Assembly: GCF_000381085.1 (NCBI RefSeq)
Contig: NZ_KB905899.1
Coordinates: forward strand, 1,240,001-1,304,000
Source: Thiomicrorhabdus arctica DSM 13458
GTDB lineage: Bacteria > Pseudomonadota > Gammaproteobacteria > Thiomicrospirales > Thiomicrospiraceae
Direction of reading: 5' to 3'
DNA: 64,000 nucleotides
Of this stretch, positions 48,360 to 58,546 are shown piece by piece; position 1 is the first letter of the stretch, and each line of letters opens with the position of its first letter. A program made the translations under genes and the position numbers. The notes under the pieces are model-generated. The model was not told where the DNA came from. It saw only the letters and a list, made by a program, of their open reading frames with translations, and ran no database searches.

Positions 48360-50003
48360 TTAATTTTCGAGCGCTTTATACTTTTCGCGCAGACGGTTAC
48401 GAATGGTAATTGCTCCTAAGTTCAATGACACAATAATAATCACTAATAACAGTGAGGTAGCATAAACCAAGGGTTGTGCCGCTTCAACATTCGGACTCTG
48501 AAAACCGACATCATAAATATGGAAGCCTAAATGCATAAATTTATTGTCTAAATGAATAAAAGGTGCCACCGAATCAATTGGTAATTCAGGTGCTAACTTG
48601 ACCACACCCACCAGCATCAACGGTGCAACCTCGCCTGCCGCACGGGCAATGGCTAAAATCAAACCCGTCATAATGGCAGGAGTTGCCATGGGTAAAACAA
48701 TCTTCCAGATCGTTTCAGACTTGGTGGCGCCTAATGCTAACCCGCCTTCGCGTAAGGACATGGGGATGCGAGACAAACCTTCCTCAGTCGAGACGATGAC
48801 GACCGGCAAGGTTAATAAAGCCATGGTTAAAGAGGCCCAAAGCAAGCCAGGTGTACCAAAAGTGGGACTTGGCAGCGCATAACCGTAGAATAACTCATCA
48901 ATTGAGCCCCCTATAATGTATACGAAGAAACCAAGGCCAAATATACCGAATACTATAGAAGGCACACCGGCTAAGTTATTAATAGAGATGCGAACTAAAC
49001 GTAGTATCAATCCATCTTTAGCATACTCACGCATATAGATGGCCGCAACAACCCCCATTGGGGTCACGAACACCGTCATTAATAAGACCATGACGATCGT
49101 ACCAATCATAGCAGGAAAAATACCGCCTTCTGTGTTTGCTTCTCGAGGATCTTCACTGATAAAATGCCCAATAGAACTGAAGAAAAACCCAAGTTTTTCA
49201 ACGTAGTTCATATTGTTAGGTTGCCAAAATTGAACCACCTTTTCAACGGGCACTCTTAATACTTGCCCGTTACTAATAGCGACAGCCACCTCACCCAATG
49301 TCTCCTTTTGGTCATATAAAACTTTCACTTCTGCTTGGTAAGCTATAAACGTTTTTTGAAACTCAGCACGTTCTGCTTTTAAACGACTCTCATCCTCCGG
49401 CGTAAAGGCCCCTTTAATGCGGAGCTTCTTCTCTTCAAAACGTAGATCTTCAATATGCTTATTGACAGCGCCCATATCGAATTTTTCAATTGAGGTTATC
49501 GCAGAATGAAGTGCCTTGCCTTTCGCAACTTGGACTTGTAATTCTGAACGAATCTGAGTTGGATCATTGGTCGTCTTGCCATTCAACGTAAAAGATGAAA
49601 AATGCCCATAAACATTCCCGTACTCATATCGCTCAATAACGACCGGATCCTTCGCTAAGGTGTCCATTTTTCCTTGAACATTTTCAGAACTGACCCATTT
49701 AAAGTCAATTCCGAAAACATCTCGGTTTCCCATTTTAATAAGGTATTGTGGAATCAGTGTTTTTAAACCGGATGCTTCCACTACGACTTTGTTTTTAGTT
49801 TCTTGTAACTCGCCTAATATCCGAGTTGTGTCACCATTCGGGCTACCAATATTAAACTCATATACTGGATGTGGCCAAAAATGCGCCAAGCCTTTATAAG
49901 AAATCATTGCCAATAGGCTCAAAACCAATACCACACTGATACTAACCGTCGAGGCACTTAGCCAGATCCAATGCTCGCCTTTGTTTAACCATTCTTTCAT
50001 CAT
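48360..50003 (-). CDS. pstA: Phosphate ABC transporter permease PstA, long form
   Basis: A permease of the Pst transporter. The 547-residue protein is much longer than E. coli PstA (296). After the first membrane span (about residues 16-37) there is an extra-membrane insertion of roughly 230 residues with a charged, coiled-coil-prone stretch, before the usual five-span permease core (from about 290), which contains the coupling loop EGLSRIPMSLREGGLALGATKSE. Such long PstA forms occur in other gammaproteobacteria. Ends 97 bp before pstB and follows pstC by 7 bp. Confidence 0.93.
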   Translation of the reverse strand: MMKEWLNKGEHWIWLSASTVSISVVLVLSLLAMISYKGLAHFWPHPVYEFNIGSPNGDTTRILGELQETKNKVVVEASGLKTLIPQYLIKMGNRDVFGIDFKWVSSENVQGKMDTLAKDPVVIERYEYGNVYGHFSSFTLNGKTTNDPTQIRSELQVQVAKGKALHSAITSIEKFDMGAVNKHIEDLRFEEKKLRIKGAFTPEDESRLKAERAEFQKTFIAYQAEVKVLYDQKETLGEVAVAISNGQVLRVPVEKVVQFWQPNNMNYVEKLGFFFSSIGHFISEDPREANTEGGIFPAMIGTIVMVLLMTVFVTPMGVVAAIYMREYAKDGLILRLVRISINNLAGVPSIVFGIFGLGFFVYIIGGSIDELFYGYALPSPTFGTPGLLWASLTMALLTLPVVIVSTEEGLSRIPMSLREGGLALGATKSETIWKIVLPMATPAIMTGLILAIARAAGEVAPLMLVGVVKLAPELPIDSVAPFIHLDNKFMHLGFHIYDVGFQSPNVEAAQPLVYATSLLLVIIIVSLNLGAITIRNRLREKYKALEN

Positions 50004-50010
50004 GACTCTC

Positions 50011-52314
50011 CTACAATGAACCGTATTTACGTCGCATACGCTGTCTAACGACTTCTGCTAACGTATTAAACACAAAGGTAAAAATAAACAGCACTAGGCC
50101 GGCTAAGAATAAAACTCGATAATGTGAACTGGCGACTGCCGCTTCTGGCATTTCAATAGCAAGGTTAGCCGCCAAAGTTCGCATCCCTTCAAATAAATTC
50201 ATTGTCATCAGAGGGGTATTACCAGACGCCATTAAGACAATCATCGTTTCACCAACGCCTCGACCAAAGCCCAGCATAACTGCTGAAAAGATCCCTGGAC
50301 TCGCGGTTGGAATCACCACACCAATCAAGGTTTGCCAACCACTGGCACCCAAAGCAAGTGAACCATTGACGAGATAAGTAGGCACATTATAGATCGCATC
50401 TTCAGTGACCGAGAAAATGGTCGGAATGAGGGCAAAACCCATTGCAAACCCGATAACCATGGCATTACGTTGATCGAAATCAATGCCAGCACTGAAGGTT
50501 AACCAATGACGCATATCGCCATTAAACCAAGCGTTTTCCATTGGAGAACTCATTTGCATAGCAAACCAGCCAAGTAAAATGACAACAGGAATCATTAAAA
50601 TGGCACGCTTCCCTAGAGGAACACTATTACGAATTGATTTAGGCAGTCGGGTCCAGCCGAAACCAAACAAAATGACACCGACGGGAATCACAATCAAAAG
50701 GGCAAAGAAACCAGGTAGATTCTCTTCCATATGCGGCGCAAGCCACAGGCCTGCCAAAAACCCTAAAATAACCGTTGGTAGAGCTTCGATCATTTCAACT
50801 GTAGGTTTCACCCATTGCCGAGTTTGCCTGTCCATAAAAAAGGCTGTAAATATTGCCGCTAAGATCGCAATCGGGACGGCAAATAGCATGGCATAAAAAG
50901 CGGCTTTAATGGTTCCGAAAGTCAAAGGCATTAGGGAAAACTTCGGTTCAAAGTCGGAACTTGCCGAAGAGGACTGCCAAGTATAAGTCGGTTCTGAATA
51001 ACCTTCGTACCAAACTTTACTCCATAAGCTTGAGAAAGAGACATCAGGATGATCATTGTCAATATCATACTGAACCAACTCACCATCTTGTGTTTCCACT
51101 AAAGCTCCATTAGAACGAGGGGCCATCACGACCAGGCCTGCAGCGCCTTGAGAAACCTGCTTAGTCGCTAGATGGCGTTCAGCGGTAGAGTTATACAGTT
51201 TAAATTCTCCAGCAGCATCCGTGACCGCAAAACCTTTGCGCCCTTTTTCAATCGCAATTGACTGAATCGGTGAGTCACTGACTTTAAATGAACGAATGTG
51301 CTGTAAAGAGAAAATATTATCATTATCACGGACTGGGAACCATTGGTGAACATTCCCTTTATCCGTACCGATCATCAAAGAGTAGTCACCTAATAAAAAG
51401 CGAATCACCGTTGGGTGCTCACTATTCTCGACTAGAGCTACATGCTGTAATAAACTCGGCGCTTCCAAGTCAGATAGATCGTAGTAATCTGCCGTACCAT
51501 TTTTAGAGATCACATAAAGGTTACGTCCACTACCATCGAGCATTAACCACTTTGGAATCATAGTCGATTCAAAATCAACCGATGAATCTTCTTCTAGGCT
51601 GACTGAGTCATTGAACATAGACTCTGTTTTAGAGAAGGATTTAATTGCAACTCGCTTAGATCCTTTTGTCTGATAAGCCACTCGGACCTCTTCATCCAAT
51701 GACTTAATCGCTAACGACTGAATAGCTGAATCACTGACTTGAAGAATATCTTTACCATATGGATAAGTGACTTCAGGTGAGACTACGCGCTGATCATTCG
51801 GGTAACTAATTTGATAACCGTATTTAGCAAACAGTATCCCGCCTTCTGAAAGGCCGAATGCAACCAGATTCTGCAATTCATTGACCACCGTAAAGCTTGT
51901 GATACTCTGACCTTGTAGTGGCAAATCTTCTGTCAGCTGAATACGACCATCCGCTAGATCAAAGCCGATTAGTTTACCTGACTCAGTCATTCTCATTGCA
52001 GAAGATTTGTATTCATCCACACCATAATAGAGCGTCTTTTCAGCATGACCGCCCGGTAGATCATAACGTTGATGTTGCTCAACACTGGCTGGAACAAATA
52101 AGGGAATAACGACGTATAGCAAAAAGAACATAATTAATAGGACTGAAAAAATAACGCCTATACCGCCAATGGAGATACCCCACTTAACGAGTTTGTCCTT
52201 GATATTTCTGCGTTTGATTCGCTTTTCAAACGCCGGCCCTGTGAGAGCAGCCTCTAAAGTCGAATGAGGTTTTTTGTCCCCTGCTGTAGTCATATGCTTT
52301 TTAACCTGTTTCAT
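50011..52314 (-). CDS. pstC: Phosphate ABC transporter permease PstC, long form
   Basis: The partner permease of PstA. At about 767 residues it is more than twice the E. coli size. After one membrane span (about residues 42-66) comes a domain of some 400 residues with repeated strand motifs (for example VISKNGTADYYDLSD, LIGFDLADGRIQL, IGTDKGNVHQW), read as a WD40-like propeller. The permease core follows, with the EAA loop (LALGASGWQTLIGVVIPTASPGI). The start is uncertain: the frame opens at a GTG (52374) that lies upstream of the predicted promoter start point, so ATG 52314 (or 52293) is preferred. Confidence 0.9.
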   Translation of the reverse strand: MKQVKKHMTTAGDKKPHSTLEAALTGPAFEKRIKRRNIKDKLVKWGISIGGIGVIFSVLLIMFFLLYVVIPLFVPASVEQHQRYDLPGGHAEKTLYYGVDEYKSSAMRMTESGKLIGFDLADGRIQLTEDLPLQGQSITSFTVVNELQNLVAFGLSEGGILFAKYGYQISYPNDQRVVSPEVTYPYGKDILQVSDSAIQSLAIKSLDEEVRVAYQTKGSKRVAIKSFSKTESMFNDSVSLEEDSSVDFESTMIPKWLMLDGSGRNLYVISKNGTADYYDLSDLEAPSLLQHVALVENSEHPTVIRFLLGDYSLMIGTDKGNVHQWFPVRDNDNIFSLQHIRSFKVSDSPIQSIAIEKGRKGFAVTDAAGEFKLYNSTAERHLATKQVSQGAAGLVVMAPRSNGALVETQDGELVQYDIDNDHPDVSFSSLWSKVWYEGYSEPTYTWQSSSASSDFEPKFSLMPLTFGTIKAAFYAMLFAVPIAILAAIFTAFFMDRQTRQWVKPTVEMIEALPTVILGFLAGLWLAPHMEENLPGFFALLIVIPVGVILFGFGWTRLPKSIRNSVPLGKRAILMIPVVILLGWFAMQMSSPMENAWFNGDMRHWLTFSAGIDFDQRNAMVIGFAMGFALIPTIFSVTEDAIYNVPTYLVNGSLALGASGWQTLIGVVIPTASPGIFSAVMLGFGRGVGETMIVLMASGNTPLMTMNLFEGMRTLAANLAIEMPEAAVASSHYRVLFLAGLVLFIFTFVFNTLAEVVRQRMRRKYGSL

Positions 52315-52362
52315 GAGTTGACAAGATCTATTCAATTTTATAATGAGTCTAAATGTTCGAAG

Positions 52363-52396
52363 ATTATAATCCACTAATATGACAGCTAAATTGCAA
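52363..52396 (-). promoter_or_regulatory. Pho-box promoter of pstC
   Basis: On the minus strand TTGCAAT-TTAG-CTGTCAT has the PhoB 7-4-7 design (second half exact). It is followed after 10 bp by a perfect TATAAT, the spacing expected for a PhoB-activated promoter that lacks a -35 box. Transcription would start near 52355, upstream of the ATGs at 52314 and 52293. Confidence 0.8.
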
Positions 52397-52418
52397 AATA
52401 CATAAAACCTAAATGCGA

Positions 52419-52440
52419 CTTGTCATAAAACGGTAACATT
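52419..52440 (+). promoter_or_regulatory. Second Pho-box-like site, facing glnA
   Basis: TTGTCATAAAACGGTAACAT matches the E. coli Pho box (CTGTCATAAATCTGTCACAT) at 16 of 20 positions and is oriented toward glnA. It may help pstC from a distance or influence glnA; orientation is unusual for a pstC activator site. Confidence 0.55.
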
Positions 52441-52628
52441 TCTATGAAAAATAACATTAAGACTGACACTACACCGCCTATATACACTTTCTTGCACCAC
52501 TAAAAAGATGCAACGCACCATTATTTTTAACTTTACCACCCTACTAGGCCCCATTTAATTACTCTTGAATTTATGCCAAATGCTTTAAATTCAATTAGTT
52601 AAACTTTTAGTAGAAATAATTGGAATTT

Positions 52629-52645
52629 TGGCACGTTTCAAGCTA
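52629..52645 (+). promoter_or_regulatory. Sigma-54 promoter of glnA
   Basis: TGGCACG-TTTC-AAGCT: the invariant GG (-24) and GC (-12) dinucleotides are separated by exactly 10 bp, and the -24 half is a full match to the consensus. The -12 half is AAGCT rather than TTGCA. It lies about 50 bp before the glnA ATG. Confidence 0.8.
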
Positions 52646-52695
52646 ACATTCCTAAAGTTCTAATTTTTAATGTATAGCCCTAAAAGGATAGCAAA

Positions 52696-54102
52696 ATGTC
52701 TCAAGAGATTTTCGACTTAATTAAAGACAATGATGTAACGTGGGCTGATCTACGTTTTACAGATACACACGGTAAAGAGCAACACGTGACCATCCCTGCA
52801 TCAGCAATTGATGAAGATTTCTTTACTGACGGTGAAACGTTTGACGGTTCTTCAATCGCGGGTTGGAAAGGCATCCACAACTCAGACATGATCTTAATGC
52901 CTCAGACAGATGGTTTTGTTTTAGATCCGTTTACCAATGATCCTACCATCATTATCCGCTGTATGGTTGTTGACCCATCAAATATGGAATCTTATGAAAA
53001 AGATCCTCGTGGCATCGCTAAAAAAGCCGAGGCTTATTTAAAATCTACAGGCGTTGCCGATTCTGCGTTCTTTGGTCCGGAACCAGAGTTTTTCATTTTT
53101 GATGATGTGCGCTGGGGCTTAGATATGTCTGGTTCTTTTGTAAAGATTGATGCAGACGAAGCCTCTTGGAACTCAGAAAAAGTATTTGCTAACGGCAACG
53201 TTGGTCACCGCCCTGGCATTAAAGGTGGCTATTTTCCAGTACCTCCAGTAGATCAGTTACATGAAGTACGTGCAGACATCTGCGCAATGTCTGAAGCAAT
53301 GGGCCTAAAAATTGAAGCACACCACCACGAAGTCGCGACAGCTGGCCAGTGTGAGCTAGCAATTGCGGGTAACACCTTAACGGCTAAAGCCGATGAAGTT
53401 CAAATCCTAAAATATGCGGTACACAACACAGTGCACGCTCTAGGAAAAACAGCGACCTTTATGCCTAAACCAATCGTTGGTGATAACGGTAACGGTATGC
53501 ACATCAATATGTCTTTATCTAAAGATGGTAAGAACATCTTTGCAGGCGACGTCTATGCTGGTCTTTCTCAGGAAGCGATTTGGTACATTGGTGGTTTAAT
53601 GAAGCATGCTCGTGCATTAAATGCATTCACTAACCCGGGTACAAACTCTTACAAGCGTTTAGTCCCAGGCTTTGAAGCACCCATTTTACTAGCCTATTCT
53701 GGTTCTAACCGTTCTGCGTCTATTCGTATTCCATATGCTCCTTCTGAGCGTTCACGTCGTGTTGAGTTACGTTTCCCAGATCCAACGGCGAACCCATACT
53801 TAGCATTCGCTGCTTCGATGATGGCGGGACTTGACGGAATCATTAACAAGATCGATCCAGGCGCGCCTTCAGAGAAGGATCTATATGACCTTACTCCAGA
53901 AGAAGAAGCCACTTATGACACTGTTTGTGCATCATTAGAAGAAGCTCTAGATGCATTAAATGCAGATCGTGACTTCTTGACGGCGAGCGGTGTATTCACG
54001 GATGTGATGCTTGACTCTTATATCGAGCTGAAAATGGAACACGTTACTCAGTTACGTGCAACAACGCACCCAATTGAATTCGAGCTTTACTACTCTGCTT
54101 AA
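52696..54102 (+). CDS. glnA: Glutamine synthetase, type I
   Basis: GlnA makes glutamine from glutamate, ammonia and ATP in a dodecamer. The 468-residue protein has the beta-grasp start, [21 protein letters not shown], the [11 protein letters not shown] strand, [13 protein letters not shown] and NRSASIRIP. The adenylylation tyrosine is Y397 in DLYDLTPEE, so it is regulated by GlnE, whose gene lies convergent just downstream. The promoter is sigma-54 dependent by sequence, and the gene ends in a strong terminator. Confidence 0.99.
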   Translation: MSQEIFDLIKDNDVTWADLRFTDTHGKEQHVTIPASAIDEDFFTDGETFDGSSIAGWKGIHNSDMILMPQTDGFVLDPFTNDPTIIIRCMVVDPSNMESYEKDPRGIAKKAEAYLKSTGVADSAFFGPEPEFFIFDDVRWGLDMSGSFVKIDADEASWNSEKVFANGNVGHRPGIKGGYFPVPPVDQLHEVRADICAMSEAMGLKIEAHHHEVATAGQCELAIAGNTLTAKADEVQILKYAVHNTVHALGKTATFMPKPIVGDNGNGMHINMSLSKDGKNIFAGDVYAGLSQEAIWYIGGLMKHARALNAFTNPGTNSYKRLVPGFEAPILLAYSGSNRSASIRIPYAPSERSRRVELRFPDPTANPYLAFAASMMAGLDGIINKIDPGAPSEKDLYDLTPEEEATYDTVCASLEEALDALNADRDFLTASGVFTDVMLDSYIELKMEHVTQLRATTHPIEFELYYSA

Positions 54103-54120
54103 TTCAGAACAGTAAGACAT

Positions 54121-54149
54121 AAAAAAGCCCGCTTTATGCGGGCTTTTTT
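54121..54149. terminator. Bidirectional terminator glnA / glnE
   Basis: Perfect 12-bp stem AAAAAAGCCCGC / GCGGGCTTTTTT with a 5-base loop, 18 bp after the glnA stop, between convergent genes. Palindrome copy 8 lies 17 bp further on. Confidence 0.95.
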
Positions 54150-54165
54150 ATGTCTGGTTAAAATA

Positions 54166-54177
54166 ACCAGGCCTGGT
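54166..54177. repeat. Palindromic element ACCAGGCCTGGT, copy 8
   Basis: Exact core between the glnA terminator and the end of glnE; flanks AAATA / AAAGC do not pair. Confidence 0.9.
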
Positions 54178-54200
54178 AAAGCAGGCCGTTAAAATTAACA

Positions 54201-56972
54201 TCAACCTAACATCAACTTATTCCAAACTGACTGCACGACTTCTCGTTGCACTTGATAACAGGTACTGGCCACTAAATACTTTTCTTTTTGCAAAGCCACT
54301 CGATGGTATTTAGAGCGGTAAACTTTATAAGCTTCAAGCAAGCCATCCACCTCCTGTAGACTCAATAATTTAGCTTCGGCAATCGCTTCGAGAATCCTTA
54401 AGTTATCACTAAATACAGACAGGTTAGGATATTGATGTGCATAAGCCAACACCAAAAACTGCACCATAAACTCGATATCCACAATCCCCCCTCTGCCCTG
54501 CTTTAAATCAAACAGCTCATCATTGCTTTTATCCAATTCATTTTGCATCCTCAAGCGCATATCCACCACCTCTGTTCGCAAACTCTCAATCGAGCGCTCT
54601 TTACATAAGAACTGGGTTTTAAACACTTCAAAAGCCGCAACCGACTCAGCATCCCCGACCACGGCACGTACTCGTACAAATGCTTGAGACTCCCATGTCC
54701 AGGCTTTATTTTCTAAATAATTTTTGTACCCTTCAAAATCCACCACCATCATGCCTGAAACACCATTCGGTCGCAGACGTGTATCTACTTCATACAAAAC
54801 ACCAGAAGGCATTAAGGTCGTCATCAATGAGATAATTTTCTGCCCCATTCTGACAAAGTAAATGGCATTATCTAAACTTTTACCCTTTAAAGATACCGCC
54901 TGATCGCTAGAGTTAAGTCCTTCATAGACAAAAACGATATCCAAATCCGAACCATATCCAAGTTCAATTCCACCAACTTTACCGTATCCCAGCACCATAA
55001 ACGGGTTACGCTTATTGGCTTCAGTCATACCACCCGGTAAGCCACTGCGTTCCTGCATCATTTGCCAAGCAAATTCAACGGTTGCATTTAATACCGCTTC
55101 CGCTATCCAAGTCAGGTAGTCACTGACTTTTGTCACAGGGAGGTGTCCTGTAATGTCAGCTGCTGCAACTTTAAAGACTTGCGCATGGCGCCATTCACGA
55201 ATTTGATTCATGAAAAGCTCTTCATCTTGACCCGTGCTATCCAATAAAGCTAGCGCTTCGTGCTGAAGCGCTGACGCTTCCAAAGGAGCATATAAGGTAC
55301 GTTCATCTAATAGTTGATCCAATAAAGCGGGATACTTAACTAACATCTCTGTTAGCCAAGCACTGACATCACACAACTTAACTAAATGCGCTAAAGATTC
55401 GGGGTTTTCTTTTAACATCACCAAGTAGACACTACGCTTTGCAATGGCTTCAATCACCGATAGCACCCGTGTTAAAGACTGTTCACTGTATTCCGGTTTT
55501 AAGACTTCCTGCATCAAGAGCGGCATGGTTGCATTCAATCGTAACGCGCCTTCACGGCTTAAAATTTTAATGGTTCGACTGTCCTTAAAATCCCTTAACA
55601 CCTTTAAAAAATGCGCCGCTTTATCAACGGGCAAATTTTGATCACTTAAATCACCAACGTCTTCTAAATCAGACAACCAAAGTTCTGATAATCGATCTTG
55701 AGATTCGCAAACTTCATCCTCTGCAAACACCTCATTAAATTGCCCCTGGACAAACTCTAGATGCTTACTTAACACGACCATAAACTCAGAATACTCAGAA
55801 AAACCCATTGAGTTTGCAAGCATAAGCTGTTGATGCGGTTCGCTCGGCAGTGAATGCGTCTGCTGATCGCGCCACTCTTGCAAGCGATTCTCTGCACGCC
55901 TTAAAAACACATAAGCCGATCGTAAATCTTGATGACTCTCTTCTTCCAAAAAATTGTTATCTTCTAAGACTTGTAACGTTGTTAATAGAGAACGACTTTG
56001 CAAGGTTTTATCGCGTCCACCGTGCACCAACTGAAAAGCTTGGGCAATAAACTCAATCTCTCTAATCCCGCCTGGCCCGAGTTTGATATTATGCTTCATA
56101 CCCTTCTTTTTGACCTGCGCCGCAATCATCTGTTTTAATTCTCGCAAGGAATCCATCGCACTGAAATCCACATAACGACGATAGATAAATGGCCGCAAAA
56201 TATCAAACATATACTTCGCATCAGTAGCATCGCCCGCCATCACTCGGGCCTTAACCAAAGCATAACGCTCCCAAGCACGACCATGGAGTTCGTAATAATG
56301 TTCTAAACTGGCAAACGTGACGGCTAAAGGCCCTGCATCACCAAAAGGTCGTAGACGCATATCGACACGATAGACAAAACCATCTCCAGTTGTTTCTGTT
56401 AATGACTTATTCAGTGCCTGACCTAAACGTGTGAAAAAGAGATCATTGGTAATGGTGCGCTTGGCATTTGAATATTCATCAAGGCGGGTTTCTCCCCCTT
56501 CTGGATAAGCAAAAATAAGATCAATATCGGATGAAAAATTAAGTTCTTGCCCTCCTAATTTCCCCATACCAATCACTAGCATTTTTTGCTGCAACCCAGA
56601 TTCTCTACCGTAAGGAGTACCGTAACGCAGACATAAACGCTCATAATGCCAATCTAAGGCCGATGTCACCAAAGCATCGGCTAAATCCGACATGGTTAAC
56701 ATAACTTCTTGCAAACTTGCCAAGCCTGACAAGTCTCTAATGGCAATACGTCCCATCTGCCAGTTGCGGATTTGTCTTAACAAAGTCTTCAACTCTTCTT
56801 CGTCAACAGCATTCATAATTTGTTGATAGACTCTTTGATACAGTTCGCCTTCCGCCCACAGCTCTTGCCAATGAGCCTGCTCTAGCAATTCTGGAAAACG
56901 CTGAATTTTTTGCTCAACAAAAGGACTCCACTGCTGAACTTGTTCTAATGAATACTGCATCTTTGAAGACAT
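54201..56972 (-). CDS. glnE: Glutamine synthetase adenylyltransferase / deadenylylase
   Basis: GlnE adds AMP to, or removes it from, Tyr397 of glutamine synthetase in response to PII and glutamine. The 923-residue protein contains two nucleotidyltransferase domains. The N-terminal one has GMGKLGGQELNFSSDIDLIF and the C-terminal one GYGKVGGIELGYGSDLDIVF, each with its metal-binding D-x-D. Regulatory helical bundles lie between. Length matches E. coli (946). It sits convergent to its target gene glnA, separated by a terminator and palindrome copy 8. Confidence 0.98.
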   Translation of the reverse strand: MSSKMQYSLEQVQQWSPFVEQKIQRFPELLEQAHWQELWAEGELYQRVYQQIMNAVDEEELKTLLRQIRNWQMGRIAIRDLSGLASLQEVMLTMSDLADALVTSALDWHYERLCLRYGTPYGRESGLQQKMLVIGMGKLGGQELNFSSDIDLIFAYPEGGETRLDEYSNAKRTITNDLFFTRLGQALNKSLTETTGDGFVYRVDMRLRPFGDAGPLAVTFASLEHYYELHGRAWERYALVKARVMAGDATDAKYMFDILRPFIYRRYVDFSAMDSLRELKQMIAAQVKKKGMKHNIKLGPGGIREIEFIAQAFQLVHGGRDKTLQSRSLLTTLQVLEDNNFLEEESHQDLRSAYVFLRRAENRLQEWRDQQTHSLPSEPHQQLMLANSMGFSEYSEFMVVLSKHLEFVQGQFNEVFAEDEVCESQDRLSELWLSDLEDVGDLSDQNLPVDKAAHFLKVLRDFKDSRTIKILSREGALRLNATMPLLMQEVLKPEYSEQSLTRVLSVIEAIAKRSVYLVMLKENPESLAHLVKLCDVSAWLTEMLVKYPALLDQLLDERTLYAPLEASALQHEALALLDSTGQDEELFMNQIREWRHAQVFKVAAADITGHLPVTKVSDYLTWIAEAVLNATVEFAWQMMQERSGLPGGMTEANKRNPFMVLGYGKVGGIELGYGSDLDIVFVYEGLNSSDQAVSLKGKSLDNAIYFVRMGQKIISLMTTLMPSGVLYEVDTRLRPNGVSGMMVVDFEGYKNYLENKAWTWESQAFVRVRAVVGDAESVAAFEVFKTQFLCKERSIESLRTEVVDMRLRMQNELDKSNDELFDLKQGRGGIVDIEFMVQFLVLAYAHQYPNLSVFSDNLRILEAIAEAKLLSLQEVDGLLEAYKVYRSKYHRVALQKEKYLVASTCYQVQREVVQSVWNKLMLG

Positions 56973-57202
56973 CCCTTTACCTCGTAAAACCGTTAATTTA
57001 TTCTTTCTAATGTAGCATTTTCAGAATGGATTGCGAGATGATTTTATCTCTTTAAGACTAATGACAAAACCTTCATTGGTTTTACTCATTGTTAGCGGAT
57101 AACCACTGCATTGAATCGCTCAATGTAAGAAAACAAACAGGTCTGGCATGTCCTGCGGCTTTATACAAGCCGTGTGAGCGTAGGGTCATTATGAATCAAA
57201 TA

Positions 57203-57970
57203 TCACAAGCGATAGATATACAGGGTGGTTTGCCGACGATCCGACAACTCCCAAATCTCAGTGGGCGTTATTTCCGGAATTGCAAAACTATTGGAGATAA
57301 AAACAGAACCTGGTTGCATCTCCTCTTTAATCTTTTGCCAAAGTTTAGGCATTGGCTCTGGCGATAAAAAGGCATACACAATATCATAGTAACTTAAGTC
57401 TGTTTTCCACATATCCATAGCATAGGTACGTCCCCCGCGAAGGCGGGTATAAATCTTTGAAAACAAATAGGGGATCGGTGCCGTTTCTACGCCGTGAGAC
57501 TCACTAATATTCAACTGCCCAGCCATGAATACGACATTGCCTCCCAAGCCACAACCCAAATCTAAAAAGGTTTGATTCACCTGAGGCTTAATAAATTTTT
57601 TCAATGCCTTACGAGTTGTAGAATTTGTCAGGTAAAGCGGCACCCTCTCCGTTAAAGCATTGGAAAACACTAACCAAACCAGTGCAAATATTCCCAGAGC
57701 CCACAGTGGATTAAATTCAACTAGAAGCCCCACATACAACCCAATTGGAATAAAAAATTGAATCCAACGCCACCAACAAGGTAAACCTAAACGACAACTA
57801 ATCATGGCTGCCAACAATGCTTGAATCAAGACCAAAAGTGAATAAGAGTATGGTGGCGTGACCACTTTGGGCGCCAAAGTGACACCCAAAGTAAGAACAA
57901 GCAATACTATTAACTGAATGAACAGCGCTAAAACAATCTTCGGCAACCTTATTAATTGTTTAATCAACAT
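57203..57970 (-). CDS. Membrane-anchored SAM-dependent methyltransferase
   Basis: A 255-residue protein. The first 100 residues contain about four hydrophobic segments (from residue 11), followed by a class I methyltransferase domain with the SAM motif FLDLGCGLGGNVVFMAG (about 135-151) and later YDIVYAFLSPEPMPKLWQK and GSVFISNSFAIP. The combination resembles small membrane methyltransferases seen in many proteobacteria; substrate unknown, possibly a lipid or membrane protein. Single gene transcribed leftward, between glnE and glnK, with no evident link to nitrogen control. Confidence 0.8.
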   Translation of the reverse strand: MLIKQLIRLPKIVLALFIQLIVLLVLTLGVTLAPKVVTPPYSYSLLVLIQALLAAMISCRLGLPCWWRWIQFFIPIGLYVGLLVEFNPLWALGIFALVWLVFSNALTERVPLYLTNSTTRKALKKFIKPQVNQTFLDLGCGLGGNVVFMAGQLNISESHGVETAPIPYLFSKIYTRLRGGRTYAMDMWKTDLSYYDIVYAFLSPEPMPKLWQKIKEEMQPGSVFISNSFAIPEITPTEIWELSDRRQTTLYIYRL

Positions 57971-58131
57971 ACTTAACCATGCCCAACCCTCTTTAAAAAC
58001 ACTTCAAATGCACCAGCTTGAAACAAAGCTGGCACCATATCAATACAAACAAATTCTAAAACGTCTTAAAAACTATAAAATACACCCTAAAATACAGGTA
58101 ACTAATTGATATTTAAGAAAACAAACATACC

Positions 58132-58147
58132 TGGCATCAAATACGCT
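58132..58147 (+). promoter_or_regulatory. Sigma-54 promoter of glnK-amtB
   Basis: TGGCAtcaaatacGCT: GG and GC dinucleotides spaced by exactly 10 bp, 46 bp before the glnK ATG. The spacing and TGGCA half fit; the -12 half is partial. Confidence 0.7.
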
Positions 58148-58180
58148 ATTGTTAAGTCGCAAATAACATAAATAATTTAA

Positions 58181-58531
<351 letters not shown>

Positions 58532-58546
58532 GGAAAGGATTTAATT

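Larger units (their letters stand above)
52315..52695. other. Divergent control region pstC / glnA
   Basis: A 381-bp AT-rich region that holds the pstC Pho-box promoter, a second Pho-box-like site on the opposite strand, and the glnA sigma-54 promoter (each listed). Near 52493-52518, TGCACC...TGCAAC may be a weak NtrC-type enhancer site. Nothing else was recognised. Confidence 0.6.

Noticed and set aside
57089-57367. 92-residue open frame overlapping the methyltransferase gene
   Set aside because: Most of it is antisense to a real coding region, and no family character is visible.
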